Shown in pieces: positions 34,047 to 45,202 of a stretch of 64,000 nt of DNA. The position numbers were made by a program, and so were the translations under genes. Positions within the stretch are counted from its first letter, which is position 1; each line of letters starts with the position of its first letter. The notes under the pieces are model-generated. The model worked only from the letters and a program-made list of their open reading frames with translations. It ran no database searches and was not told the origin of the DNA. Origin of the DNA: Drechmeria coniospora (taxonomy: Eukaryota > Ascomycota > Sordariomycetes > Hypocreales > Ophiocordycipitaceae); the NCBI RefSeq assembly GCF_001625195.1, contig NC_054390.1, positions 8,343,222 to 8,407,221 on the forward strand, given 5' to 3'.

Positions 34047-34768
34047 CTATTGCCGAGCTTGCTGCGACTCGTACCGTCCCGTGTAGTATCCCGCGTAATA
34101 CCACGACATGAGCAGCCTCTTGAGGGTATCGTCTTGTACTGGAAGCACCATCAGCACACGCTGTTGATTGTGGCGCGAATCGAAAAGCTTACTAGATCCC
34201 ATCATGGCCTGCGGAGATAATGTCACTGGGACATGATGCCGTGGCGAATCGTTGGCATCCGTCATCGAGGCCTGCCTTGCGTCAGAGTCTCGCGGTGCCG
34301 TGCAGGGAACCTGACCGTCGGGGCCCATGATGAAACGTTTTTGGCAACGTACCTTTCCAGGCTTTTCGTCACTCGAAGATGTGATCTCCCCTTCTTCCTC
34401 GCCCTCGTGCTCTCCCTCCTCCACCACTTCCAACGCATTGGGGGTTGGGACGGCAATATCTTGCTCCGCGAGATCACGAGATAAAGTCCTGGCTACGTTA
34501 ACGTCTGTTACTCGAGGTGAAACAGGGATTCATGGACCATTCACTTACTTTACTGGTTCATCCTGTGGTAGGTCTCGAATGCTGCCACCTCTCGCGTGAA
34601 TGCTGTGGTATTTCTTGTTCGAGTAAGCAACGTGACAAGGTCGGATGGCTGACGGGAAGAGGACACTTTCCATACCTTGTACTCTTCTAAAGCCTCATTC
34701 CAAGAGTCCACCAGGGCTGAGTCATCCCAAACTGCCTTGTCGTGCTTCTTTCGTTTTCGGTCCTCCAT
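34047..34768 (-). CDS. SMN1: SMN (survival motor neuron) orthologue
   Basis: Assembly chaperone subunit that oligomerises and, with Gemin2, loads Sm rings onto spliceosomal snRNAs. Four exons on the minus strand: 34676-34768, 34549-34613, 34193-34488 and 34047-34138, giving 181 residues. The N-terminus has the Gemin2-binding helix VWDDSALVDSWNEALEEYKK, and intron 1 lies exactly after its first EYK. Then come YHSIHARGGSIRDLP and an acidic middle (EEGEHEGEEEGEI). The C-terminus is the YG box LKRLLMSWYYAGYYTGRY, rejoined across the 54-nt intron 3. There is no Tudor domain, as in fission yeast Smn1. All introns have GT and AG ends and phases agree. The intron before the YG box could be missed by automated annotation, because the frame stays open through it. 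Confidence 0.9.
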
Positions 34769-35349
34769 GCTGAATCTGTTGGCTGATGACTGATTCGTAT
34801 TCGACCTTTCCAATGCCGACACGGTAATGAAAGAAGACGGGAAGCTATAGACACCAGAATCCAGACGTTTTGGCACCGGGAATTCAGCGTCAAGAATGAA
34901 GAATGTCGACAGCGCGCGTTTGCATGACGTTGCTTTCACCGCCCAAGAGGTTACCTCGATGCTCTCCGCTGTTTCCTCACCACTGAGTGCAGGCGAGGGC
35001 CAGCACAGATAAGATAAAGGGTGCAGCAATAATATGACGGAGTAGTATGGAGTAATTAGTCCAGTAATAATACCATTATTGCTTGTACCAGAATTGCTTG
35101 TACTGGTACTTACTTAGCAGAGTGCTGGACTCGTACTGTACTTACTTACTTAGCCGGTCCCAGGAGAGCAGCGTGCTGAACACCCCACCAGCCCAGCAGC
35201 AGAGCAGCGCCCGCTCGCCTCACCGCTCTCCAACCTAGGCGGCAGAATCCTAAATTTTTCCTACACTATGCCCTCACGCTTGCAACTACGGCAAATCCTG
35301 CTGGACACCGTTCAAGTGACATTACACAGCGCCCTCGCAGATGATCAAA
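34769..35349. promoter_or_regulatory. Shared divergent promoter region of SMN and NOP15
   Basis: 581 bp between the two start codons of oppositely oriented genes. AT-rich words and GTACTTACTTAG-like sequences at 35095-35160 belong to the dispersed GTAC repeat type; imperfect motif words ACGGAGTAG and ATGGAGTAA lie at about 35040. Which bases drive which gene cannot be told. Confidence 0.5.
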
Positions 35350-36556
35350 ATGGCACCGGAACTTCGAAAGAGAAAATGTGAGATATTCAAGAGGTTATAT
35401 TTGGACTTTGCTAACATCCGTAGCCGCCCCTGAGATGCAAAAGGCCAACGGCGTCGCATCGAAAAAGGCCGACAAGACCAAGGCGAATACGAAGCGCAAA
35501 GGTGGGATCGCCACATGCCGCAGCCGTCACAAGTAGCACTAACGATCCATCTACGCAGCTCCCGCGGATGCATCTCCCGTGGCCTTGAAGAAGCAGAAGT
35601 CGACCAAGAAGTCGACAGTGGCGGAAAAGGAAACAGAGAAGCCCACCAAGGCAGCCAAGTCTAAGAAGCAGGCCAAGACTGCCAGCACCGCTGAGAAGAA
35701 GCACGAGGAAGAAAAGTCCAGCGAGGACGAGCAGAATGACAACGACATGATGCTCCTGGTAGACGAGCTCGACTCGGACGAGGAAGAAGCGGCAGATACG
35801 AAATCCGAGTTCATTCCCGGCCAGGACGTCGGCAAGGTGCCCGCCATTTCCAAAGAGGTTATCGCCGCCGCCAAGCCTTCTACCGGGGAGCGAGGTGTTT
35901 TGTACATCGGTCGCATCCCCCACGGTTTCTACGAGCACGAGATGAGGCAATACCTCAGCCAATTCGGCCCCATCACGAGACTTCGCCTCTCGCGGAACAA
36001 GAAGACGGGCGCCAGCAAGCACTTTGCTTTCGTCGAGTTTGCCGAGGAGAGCACGGCCGAGATCGTCGCCAAGACCATGGACAACTACTTGCTGTTCGGA
36101 CACATTCTCAAAGTCAAGATGGTGCCGAGGAACCAGGCGCACGAGGAACTGTTCAAGGGAGCCAACAGGAGATTCAAGAAGGTGCCGTGGAACAAGATGG
36201 CCGGCCAAAAGCTGTCCAAGCCGTTGACGGAATCTGCTTGGGAGGCCAAGGTCGAGAAGGAGCGCGCCAACCGGGCGGCCAAGGCGGCCAAGCTCAAGGC
36301 ATTGGGCTACGAGTTTGACGCACCCGAGTTGAAGGAGGTGCCCGCGCCGGCGCCCATCGAGGAGGCAAAGGAGGAGGAAGTCAAAGCCATCGAGCCTGCC
36401 CCTGCCGAGAAGGCTGACGAGACGGCCGTGGCCGGCGCAACCAAGGTGGAAGCCGAAGGGCCGAGTGCCGAGGCAGCAACGATATCGGCGCCCAAGGCCA
36501 AGGCGGCGAAAGCAAAGGCATCAAAAGGTGGAAAGGCGAAGAAGTCCAAGGCCTAG
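35350..36556 (+). CDS. NOP15: Nop15/NIFK-like ribosome biogenesis RRM protein
   Basis: Nucleolar RNA-binding protein for 60S subunit (ITS2) processing. Three exons, 35350-35377, 35424-35501 and 35559-36556, give 367 residues. A lysine-rich N-terminus with likely nuclear localisation is followed by an acidic patch (DELDSDEEEAAD, about 105-116). A single RRM spans about 148-225, with RNP2 LYIGRI and RNP1 KHFAFVEF. Directly after come the NIFK-type features KGANRRFKKVPWNKM. The tail is Lys/Ala/Glu-rich and ends in AKKSKA. A second in-frame ATG lies 9 bp upstream (35341) and would add MIK. Both introns are short (46 and 57 nt). The gene is divergent to SMN, another RNA-assembly gene. Confidence 0.9.
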
Positions 36557-38150
36557 GTTGTACTTTTATTCCCACGATGTTACATAGGCGCACGAGGCGT
36601 ACGCATGGTCACGGCATTTGTCGAATCTCGATGTTGAACGGAACATTTTCATGGATTCTTCGGCTCCTTCACGATCACAGCAGAGTAGTGCATTGCATCT
36701 TGGTTGACATGTACGCAAAAAGCGAACCCACACGCTCGTGAGAAATTGCATGACGCTGAGCGGCGAGATTATAATTGGCGACACGATCTACTTCGCGCTT
36801 GATTGTGAGTAAGCCACGGGAGGAATCTTGCTCAAATGTGTGATGGCGAAGATGATTGTAAGATGAAGAAAGGAAAGAAAAAAAAAAGGAGCGTCTGCGG
36901 CTGAGGTTGCAAGAGTGGATGAACAAACAGAGGGGGGTCGAAGCTCCACAATATGACTAAGCAACTTTGGCGAGATGAACTTGGTTCTTTCTGTTCAAAA
37001 CCCCTGAAGGAGGAACTGTCCACAGGTACTCCGTACTCAGTAAGTACTTATGGGAAGCATTGTACTTGAGCATACTGTACTAATGTCCTCCGTCATGTAC
37101 TTATCTACCCAGAACAGTGTAGGGGGTACAAGTACTTTCTGTGCTGTGCAAGTAGTTACTCCATACTAGGTACTTTAGAGTACATGAAGGCGCTTGCTAA
37201 GCACGTTTTTAAGTACAGCCGTAATTACAGCATGATGCACTCACCTACAGCAGTGCAAGTACTTACTCGTAGTGCTCAGCAGCGACTTCGTCCAAGGAAA
37301 GATTTGGCTACGATCGCAAGGAAAGTGCACTCGCTCCCTCGATAAAGAAGGCGATGATGAGGTAAAGCTGGTAATTTATTGAATTGTGTCGTATGAGCCG
37401 ACTCGCCACCTCGAATGACTCGGTTGGGGGTGCTCGTTAACGTGCGACAACTCGGCAGCGGACACGGAGGTTGCGTCCGTCTGGTTGCGAGTTACAGTAC
37501 CTTTGCCCAGCACCTGGCGCAGTAGGTATTATTTACTTCAACATCGTGGCACAGCACACAAGCCTGCTGGTTTGGTACTGCTTGGTCGCCCAATTGCTGT
37601 AATACGGGGGGGGCGCCAAGTACTGTTAACTGGAATACAGCGTAAAACTCCCCATAGCCAGATGTTGCGGGCGGCCTTGGCTAGGGCTCCAAGTCGGATC
37701 CCAGGGTCGGCCAAAGTGAAGGAGACGGCCAGCCCTTTTTCGCTACCGCCATGCTCGCGCATGCTCATGTATTCGTTCTCGATCATGATCAAAGGGAAAC
37801 ATGATGTCTTGTGCCACTCGATTTTTCGACTATCCTCCCTCGTTCATGCGAGTACAATGATTCAATCTGGAGCGACGCAGTTCCATCCGCCGTCGTGCGC
37901 AGCGGACGAACAGGAGCCAACCCTTGTGACACGCTAGAGTTCCCCTGCTGGCCACGTTCCACTTCTTCTTCCTCATTCCTCTGGCAGCGTTTACACTTCA
38001 TCCGGACTTCCTCAGCGCCTCATCACCCGAACGAAGGCGGCCTCGACGATTGTCATACTCCGCAGTGGTAGCGACGGCGCATCGATGCCATTGTTGTAGC
38101 GGTCCACTGCCGTTCCTGCTCTGCGAAAGCACCCATACCCTCCGTTCTCG
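36557..38150. other. Spacer with motif cluster
   Basis: No gene recognised. TACTCCGTA at 37027 and many GTAC/AAGTACTT words at 37030-37270. A G run at about 37605 lies in the GC-rich second half. The last 100 bp are the RUD3 5' leader. Confidence 0.4.
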
Positions 38151-40172
38151 ATGGCGATGGACCCGGCCCAGGCATCCAGTTCAGGTGGGTGATGCGTCGC
38201 CCTTGCCCTTCCCCTCGAGCTCGAGCCGTCCATGGCGGCATCTGATCCGAAGCCGAGGCCGAGGCCGATGCCGATGCTGATGACGCGAAGCGCCCAAGAA
38301 GAAGGCCAATAAAAAGAAGAAGAATGCCAACAAGGGCAAAGAGTCGCCGGCGGGCAACGGCAACGGCAATGCCAAGGGCATCGCCAACTTAACGACTGAC
38401 CACGGCAGCCACGAGGACGAACTCCACGACGAGCTAGACTCACCAGCACAACCCGTTCGTCCCCCCCCCCCCCCCCCCCGTCTACTTGCCGCTTACATCT
38501 CTGCGTTCCATCTCGGCTGACTTGGCCACTTGCAGGATACGCCAACCGTCGAAACGAAGGAGCCCGAGCCCGAGCCCGAGTCCGAACCCGCGCCAGAGTC
38601 CGAACCCTTGGGCAATGGCTACGCCGCAGAGCCGGCGACAAGCAACGAAGCGACGGGCCACGAGGACCCCACGGCCAAGCTGGAGGCGATGGGGAAGGAG
38701 CGGGAGGCGCTGAGGGCCGAGGTGGAACAGCTTCGCATACAACTCGAGGGTATCCAAGAAACGCACCAGCAGGAAACGTCGCAGCTTCAAACGGAAATCG
38801 ACGAGAGCAACAACGCCAAGGAGCATGCCGAGGAGCAGTACCAGGTCCTCCTCGGGCGAGTCGAAAAGATCAAAGAGTCGCTCAGCGATCGGCTGAAGCG
38901 GGACAAGGCCGAGCTCGAGGAGGCGAGGGACCGCATCGAGGAGCTCGAGGCGCAGAATGAGCAGCTGCAAGGCTCGGCACAGTCCTCGGGCGACGACATG
39001 GAAAAGCTCAAGGAGGAGCTGCAAGACGCGACGCGGGAGCTCATGACGCTGCGCAGCAGAAACAACCTCTCGGCGCACAACTGGCTCAAGGAGAAGGAGG
39101 AGCTGACGCGGATGGTGCACCACCTCAAGGGGGAGGTGGAGCAGACGTCCAACGCCATGGGCGAGTGGGAGGTGCTCGCCATGGAGGAGCGTTCGGTCAA
39201 GGAGAGCATGATGGACAAGGTCCAGGAGCTCGAGGAGCAGATGGGCGCGCTCAAGCGAGGCTACGAGAGCGCCGCGACGGAGCGCGACAGCCAGTCGACG
39301 CTCGTCGACAACCTGCAGAACGCCCTGCGCGAGATCCAAGAGGCCAGGAAGAAGGAGCTCCGCGAAATGGTGGAGACGACGGAATCGCAGCTCCAGGAGC
39401 AGAAGCGACTGGCGCAAGAGGCCGAGGCGCGCCGGTCACGGGCCGAGGAGGCCAACGAGGAGCTGTCCAAGGAGCTCGAGAGGACGGCGCCGTTTGAGAA
39501 GGAGGTGAAGGAGAAGAACCTCTTGATCGGCAAGCTGCGGCACGAAGCGATTGTGCTCAACGAGCACCTGACCAAGGCGCTGCGCTACTTGAAGAAGACG
39601 AAGCCGGAAGACAACGTCGACAGGTACGTCGACGCGCAACGCACCCGCTCCCGCCTCTCCCCTTTGATGCCCCCATTACCACCATGACTATTGCCATGGC
39701 CGCCACCACCACCACCACCACCACCACCGGGTTCGCCACGCAGACAGGCAGATGCTGACAGCTCCCTTCCAGACAAGTCGTCACGAACCACCTGCTCCAC
39801 TTTCTGACGCTCGACCGCGGCGACGCCAAGCGTTTCCAGGTGCTGCAAGTCATGGCGGGCTACCTCAACTGGACGGACGAGCAGCGCGAGCAAGCCGGAC
39901 TTTCGCGGCCCGGCGGCTCGGCGGCGGCCACGATACGGTTCGCGGCCTCACCCTTCCAACGCACGCCAAGCTCGCCCTCGCTCCACGCTGATCTCTTCTC
40001 GGAGCCAACCACGGCGCGGGATCACCGGGAGTCGTTGGCCGATCTGTGGGCCGGCTTCCTCGAGCGCAGCGCAAAGGAGGGTGGCGCCGATGGCACGCTG
40101 CCGCCGTCCCGGAAGGACAGCATGAGCAGTGGCGCCACGGGTCCGGCACGACCGGAGTCGGGGGCCCGATGA
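38151..40172 (+). CDS. RUD3: Golgin Rud3 (GRIP-related Arf-binding domain)
   Basis: Peripheral cis-Golgi coiled-coil tether recruited by Arf1. Four exons, 38151-38184, 38291-38454, 38536-39623 and 39773-40172, give 561 residues. The N-terminus is short and Lys-rich (APKKKANKKKKNANKGK), then acidic Pro/Glu repeats. A long coiled coil runs from about 90 to 420. The GRAB domain starts near 424: EDNVDRQVVTNHLLHFLTL, then RFQVLQVMAGYLNWTDEQRE and AGLSRPG. Intron 3 splits the Arg codon of NVDRQ, so a missed intron would truncate the GRAB domain. Intron 2 contains a 19-C run six bases after its donor; intron 3 contains an ACC microsatellite. The Ser/Ala-rich tail after GRAB is variable in the family. 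Confidence 0.9.
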
Positions 40173-41640
40173 TTGTTGGGCTGGCTGGCCGGGTGTGCGG
40201 TGTCCATTGGGAGGCGACGACACATTCATGTGCCAAGGACGACGCATGGATTTGGCGTCGACGCGTGGCCTCGGTGATGGTGTGGGAGGGAGGTGCTGCC
40301 GCCCATGTCCGACGAGGGAGTGGCCGCGGCGCGTGAGTAGACACCAGAGCTAGTACGAGACCTGCGTGGCAGGTAGAAAGTTCGTTGACGTGGGAAAAAC
40401 CAACTCATGCGGGAGCTCATTCATTCGTATCGAAACGAAGAGAGGGGATAGGCGCATCCTGACCAAGTGCAAGAGGTGATGATGGATCCCCATCCACAAA
40501 GTGTCGCTCCCAGAGGCCGCCCGGAAGAGAAATATACATGCCTCGACAACGCGTTGGGTAGGTGTGATGTGCGCTTGCGCTGCCATTGCATGGAGAAGGT
40601 CCACGAGGAAATTTCCGCTTCATTTTCAGGGTTTCTTCACGGCAGAGGAAACAGAGAACAGGCATGTTGGTGCTGGTAGAAACAAACTACTGTGCAGCTG
40701 TAGCTGTATCTTGTCGCGCCCAAGTGCTGATACCAGGGTCAAAGTCCGGCTTGCTACTCCAGAGTTTTGTGCACAGATTGAAGTCCGCTGCCACATCGAC
40801 AGTGCTTGCTCGTACAAGTACTTGTATGCATACGGAGTACTTGCAACTAAGTAATACTGTATTTAAGTACTATAAGTAGAGTATTTTTAGGTACTAGGTA
40901 CTTAGGTATTAGGCAGTACTTGGACACCTAAGGGCCTGTAGCGACAGCATCAACAAGAACACCAAATGACTGGTTTCGGGTCAATCTGACGATGAAGGAA
41001 GTGAATTCGTGAGAGTGGCCAATCTAGCGAATCCCTTGCAGGCTGTTGCAAATCTATTCATCAGGGTCAATCAGCACTGAGTCGGCTTATATGTTATAGT
41101 CCGGTATAATACGGAATATTACTGTGTGCAAGCAGTTGATTGCCTGGCAGTACTTACTGTACTGGGTACTTACTGTACTAATAGTTATGTACTGTAGTGC
41201 TCACTTAGGTGTTAGTCACCATGGACCACGGAGTACAGTAGACAAAATTGACGACTCAGCTGGTTGCGCTAATTCCCACTACAAAGTCAATCGATACTTT
41301 TGTCACCCCCAATACATTTACTGCAAGTCGGATGAGAATACAAGTCGTGGCATGCAAGTACTACTACTCCGTTCTTCATACTGTTCTTCGTTGCAGTATT
41401 TGTTCTTGTACTTGTAGAGCAAGTAAAAGTTTCACAGAGTGGGGGAGCCTGCTGAGAGGTGGGCCTCGGACCCTGCTGCCGAGCCGCCAGTGACGTGACG
41501 CCACGCTGTACCGTACTCGTAATAATACTGTCCGTACCAAATTGTCCAAGGTCGACTTGGTTGCAAAAAAGTCTCGCCGTCTCGTCAACCGTCGAACAAG
41601 GGGACAGGAACTCGCCCTCACCACACGTCGCTCGTCCACC
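40173..41640. other. Spacer with motif cluster
   Basis: No gene recognised. TACGGAGTA at 40831, with GTACTTAC-type sequence at 40805-40920 and 41140-41420. GC-rich DNA without motifs precedes this. The last 100 bp are the leader of the next gene. Confidence 0.4.
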
Positions 41641-42778
41641 ATGGCCATCCCGTGGAGCTCGTAAGACGGCTTGCTCATGCTCCGTGGGCTCGTGCGCAGG
41701 CTGACAACTCTCCGTACTTAGCATCCGCAGCCTCCTCCTCTTCTTCGGGCCCGTCCTCCTCCCCAAGGCCATCATCTACTACCGCTCCGTCCGCGACACC
41801 TCGCGGCGCCGCAACCTGCCCATCCGGCCCGTGCCGCGCGGTGTCCTTGTTCCGCTCGCCCTGCTCGTCGTCCTCGTCCTCGCCTTCCTCGCGGCGTCCC
41901 TGCCGCCGTTCAGCCCCGAGAATGTCTTTGCGCGGACGCAGAGTCGGCTCCAGATCCCCAACGATGTCCTCTTCAACCGCCTCGCGGCCCTGCGGCCCTC
42001 CCGCACGCTCACCCGCACCGACGAGGCGCTGAGGGCGAGGTTCGTCAACCTCGAAAGCAGGCTGCTCTATCTTCAGTTCGGTCCCGACGTGCTCGCCGAC
42101 TGCCCCTTCTGCAACGTCGACGAGCCCATGAGCTTCTACTACTACGCGCTGACGTCGATGCTGTGGCCGCACCTCATCAACCTCGTCGTCATCGCCGTGG
42201 CCACGAGCCCGTCCTGGACCGGCAAGTCGGGATCCCAGTGGCGCACCTTTGCCACCATCACCGCCGCCGTCGTCGCCGCCGGGGAGGTGTACGTCGTCAG
42301 CGCCTACAACTACCAGGCAAACGCCCGGGCCCTGCGGCTCGCCGACGTCGACTTCTTCTTCTGGGACGTGCGGGTCTACCGACTCGTCGCCCTCGCCGCC
42401 TTCGACGCCTCGCTGGCCTGGGTCCTCTACCTGTCGTCGACGAATCGGGCCTTTGGTCAGCCGCTCTCGCCGGCCGAGCGCGTCGAGGCCGTCAGCCAGG
42501 GCCTCGCGGCCGTCAAGAGCAAGATGCACGCCGTCGGCATCATCAAGAACACGGCCCAGCGGGACGAGGACCTGAGGCTGCGCAGCCAGGCCTACTGGAT
42601 GCACGAGGTGCGCCTGATGGGCGAGGTCATGGAGGAGAGGGAGGTCATCGAGGGCGTCAACGACGCGCTGAGCAACAGAATCAACATTGAATCCATTTCG
42701 AAAGAGGCCGACGTCTACTCGCACGGCGTCCTGCAACATCTGCGGCAGGAGGAGACGGCATCGGGCGCCGCCGGCTAA
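41641..42778 (+). CDS. Conserved fungal multi-pass membrane protein of unknown function
   Basis: Two exons, 41641-41660 and 41722-42778, give 358 residues. The 20-nt first exon encodes MAIPWS; intron 1 is 61 nt. Five hydrophobic segments are visible: about 9-27 (SLLLFFGPVLLPKAIIYY), 48-67, 146-169, 184-202 and 226-246. Between the second and third lies CPFC (Cys134, Cys137) in DCPFCNVDEPMSFYYYA, which may bind metal or form a redox pair. The C-terminal 110 residues are helical and hydrophilic. The pattern looks like a conserved Pezizomycotina family, but I cannot name it or its location with confidence. A 432-codon antisense open frame over the same bases is a composition artefact. Confidence 0.82.
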
Positions 42779-42877
42779 GACGCGGCCATTGACCGTTTGC
42801 GTTTGGTGCCGTTGCCGACACTGCCGCGGCGAGCATTCGATTCGAATACGCAGACGGCTGCCATGCGGTCGAGTGCC

Positions 42878-42925
42878 GAGGCAGGGCACGAGGCAGGACA
42901 CGAGGCTGGACACGAGGCAAGACAA
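42878..42925. repeat. 4 x 12-bp imperfect tandem repeat
   Basis: Four units of GAGGCAGGACAC with one or two changes each, just beyond the stop codon of the membrane-protein gene. Confidence 0.85.
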
Positions 42926-43438
42926 GGGAGTCGGTCGACACCCCTGTTGGCGGGCAGCAAGGTGCAGCATCAAGCCGGCCGTGTTGCCGAGCCTGCATGT
43001 GCGGCTCTCCGATCAACGCCAAGCATGTCGCGGCCTGACGTGCATGCCTCGCACGACATGACGCCGATGGAGATGGCCAAGACCCCGTGGGCACCTGAGG
43101 AGCGTGGCGGCGAGGCCGTGAGTCGCGTTGTCGCGTTGTCGGCATCTTGATCAAGTCATGCTTGCCTGCCGTCATCCGCCACCACCGGATTGCACCATGG
43201 CCTGTCCTCTGCACGGCTCCCATGGGGGATTTTGACAATCAGGACAGCTTCGAAGGCTCGCTGTTGGGTGACGTCAACCCTCGCATGATTCGAGCTCCTG
43301 CCTGCCTCCGATAGCCGCATGGCATATCCACAAGGATCGACGGCTCGTGTATGCTCAGAGCATCCAAAGTAGAATAGCGATGCCTCCTTCAAGCCTCAAA
43401 GTAACTCGGTAACAGAGTGGTTGGTGCCGTCAGCGATT

Positions 43439-43528
43439 GATGCCGATGATGCAGATGTTGCCGAGGATGCAGATGATGCAGACGTTACCGACGATGCCGA
43501 CGATGCCCATGACGCCCATGACGCCCAT
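43439..43528. repeat. GAT-GCN trinucleotide-type minisatellite
   Basis: Thirty in-phase triplets, mostly GAT, GAC, GCC, GCA and CAT. Read on the plus strand they would give Asp-Ala-Asp-Asp-Ala-Asp-Val repeats. The surrounding open frame begins at TTG with no ATG, so I do not call a gene. Confidence 0.75.
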
Positions 43529-43750
43529 GTTCGTGCGACCAACCCGCATGAGCCAGCCAAGGGCGAGGGCGAGCAGCCGGAGATGATCGCTAGCCTCCAC
43601 CCCCCCCGTACGTAACAACGTGGTTGGTGGTGAGATGAGCCGATCAATCATGGCGTCGCGTTGTGAGCCCGATTCGACTTAATGTGGAATGCCACACCAC
43701 CAACAATTCCGGCCGGAAGCTCCCCTCCCCCCCCCCCCCCCCCCCAACAA

Positions 43751-43760
43751 TATATATAAG
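43751..43760 (+). promoter_or_regulatory. TATA box candidate
   Basis: TATATATAAG follows a 19-C run and precedes a CRE-like tandem repeat, about 140 bp before the FAD monooxygenase start codon. Confidence 0.55.
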
Positions 43761-43770
43761 ACAGCAAGCA

Positions 43771-43810
43771 CCCTAACGTCAACGCCTAGGCCCTAACGTC
43801 AATGCCTAGG
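43771..43810 (+). promoter_or_regulatory. 2 x 20-bp tandem repeat with TAACGTCA core
   Basis: CCCTAACGTCAACGCCTAGG and a copy with one change lie in direct tandem 87-126 bp before the ATG. Each holds TAACGTCA, one base from the ATF/CREB consensus TGACGTCA when read on either strand, and a CCTAGG palindrome. They may be transcription-factor sites or simply part of the 5' leader. Confidence 0.55.
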
Positions 43811-43896
43811 CCGGCGGAAACGCTCAACATTGACGAGACCTTTGCCATCCGCCAATTGCACACTATCCATCGCTCCAAGAGAACTGCCTCGAGGAC

Positions 43897-45202
43897 ATGG
43901 GCGCCATGAGGGTCGCCGTCATCGGAGGTGGCCCAGCGGGTAAGCCATTCACGCTCACGGCACCGAACGAGAGTCGCCAGCGGATCACTAATCATCGAGC
44001 ATTCAGGCTGCATGCTCGCGAGGCTGCTGCACGCCGGCGGCATCGACGTCACCGTCTTCGAAGGAGACGCGGCGCCCGACTTTCGAGGTCAGGGCGGCAC
44101 GCTGGACCTCCATACGAAAACCGGGCTCGCGGCCCTGCGGGAGGCCGGCTTGTTCGACGAGTTTGAGAAGCACGCGCGGTACGATGGCCAGTACATCGCC
44201 ATCGTCGACAAGGACCTCAAGTACCATTTCGTCCGCAACGCCGACGACAGGACGCTCGGGGAGCGGCCCGAGATTGATCGGGCGAGGCTGAGGGAGCTGC
44301 TGATCAAGTCCCTGCCCGAGGGCATGATCCATTGGGGCCACCGGCTGCGCAGCGTCGACGACAAGACGCTCGTCTTTCAGACGACCAAAGTCTCGGGCTT
44401 CGATCTCGTCGTCGGCGCCGACGGCGCTTGGAGCAAAGTCCGACAGGCCATCGCGCCGGACCTCAAGCCCGAGTACGTCGGCGTCGCCATGACGGAGCTG
44501 AGCATCCCCGACGCCAAGGAGACGGCGCCCGAGATGTACAAGATCGTCAACCGCGGCAGCGTCTTCGTCAGCAACGACGGCCAGCGCGTCTCGTTCCAGC
44601 AGATGGGCGACGACAGCATCAACATCTACACGAGCTGCGTTCGCGACGACGTCGAGTGGATGAAGGCGGAAAAGTGCGGCTACGACACGGACAGCCTCGA
44701 GCAGACCAAGAAGCACTTTGACGAGGTCGAGTTCAAGGACTGGTGTCCGCAGCTCAAGGACGCCCTCGGCAGGACGCAGGGTCGCTGCATCCCCCGCTCG
44801 CTGCACATGCTGCCGATAGGAGCCAGGTGGAAGCACAAGCCCGGCTTCACCATGATCGGCGACGCCGCTCATCTCATGACTCCCCACGCCGCCGAGGGCG
44901 TCAACCAAGCGCTCGAGGACGCCATGCACCTCGCTCGCACCATCATCGACGCGGACAAGAACGGCAAGGATCTGGACGACGAGGTCGCACGCTTCGAGGA
45001 GGAAATGCGCGCCCGCGTGGAGCCGGTTCAGCAGCTCGCCTACGACCTGTGTCAGTACTGGCTGTTTACGCCCGGAGCGCCGAGATCGGTCATGCCCATC
45101 GTCGTCAGTCGGCACGTCAAGCCGATGCTACCCTTTATCCTTCAACCCTTCTTCGTCGCCGGCGTGTACGCCTACTATTTCCTGAAGAACCTGTGGGGGT
45201 AG
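43897..45202 (+). CDS. FAD-dependent monooxygenase (group A, TetX/salicylate hydroxylase-like)
   Basis: Class A flavoprotein hydroxylase using NAD(P)H and O2 on an unknown, probably aromatic substrate. Two exons, 43897-43939 and 44007-45202, give 412 residues. The FAD-binding fold starts with VAVIGGGPAG (6-15); the last Gly codon is split by intron 1. Other family signatures are FDLVVGADGAWSKVR (DG motif) and MIGDAAHLMTPHAAEGVNQA (GD motif). Overall length fits the TetX-like group. The C-terminus is hydrophobic (MLPFILQPFFVAGVYAYYF), possibly a membrane anchor, not typical of soluble members. No biosynthetic neighbours are present, so it looks like a stand-alone detoxification or catabolic enzyme. 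The promoter has a TATA box and a tandem TAACGTCA repeat. Confidence 0.9.

Larger units (their letters stand above)
42779..43896. other. Low-complexity spacer and promoter of the FAD monooxygenase
   Basis: No gene recognised. Holds a 4 x 12 bp repeat (42878-42925), a GAT/GCN trinucleotide tract (43439-43528), a 19-C run (43727-43745), a TATA box and a 20-bp tandem repeat, listed separately. Confidence 0.5.
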
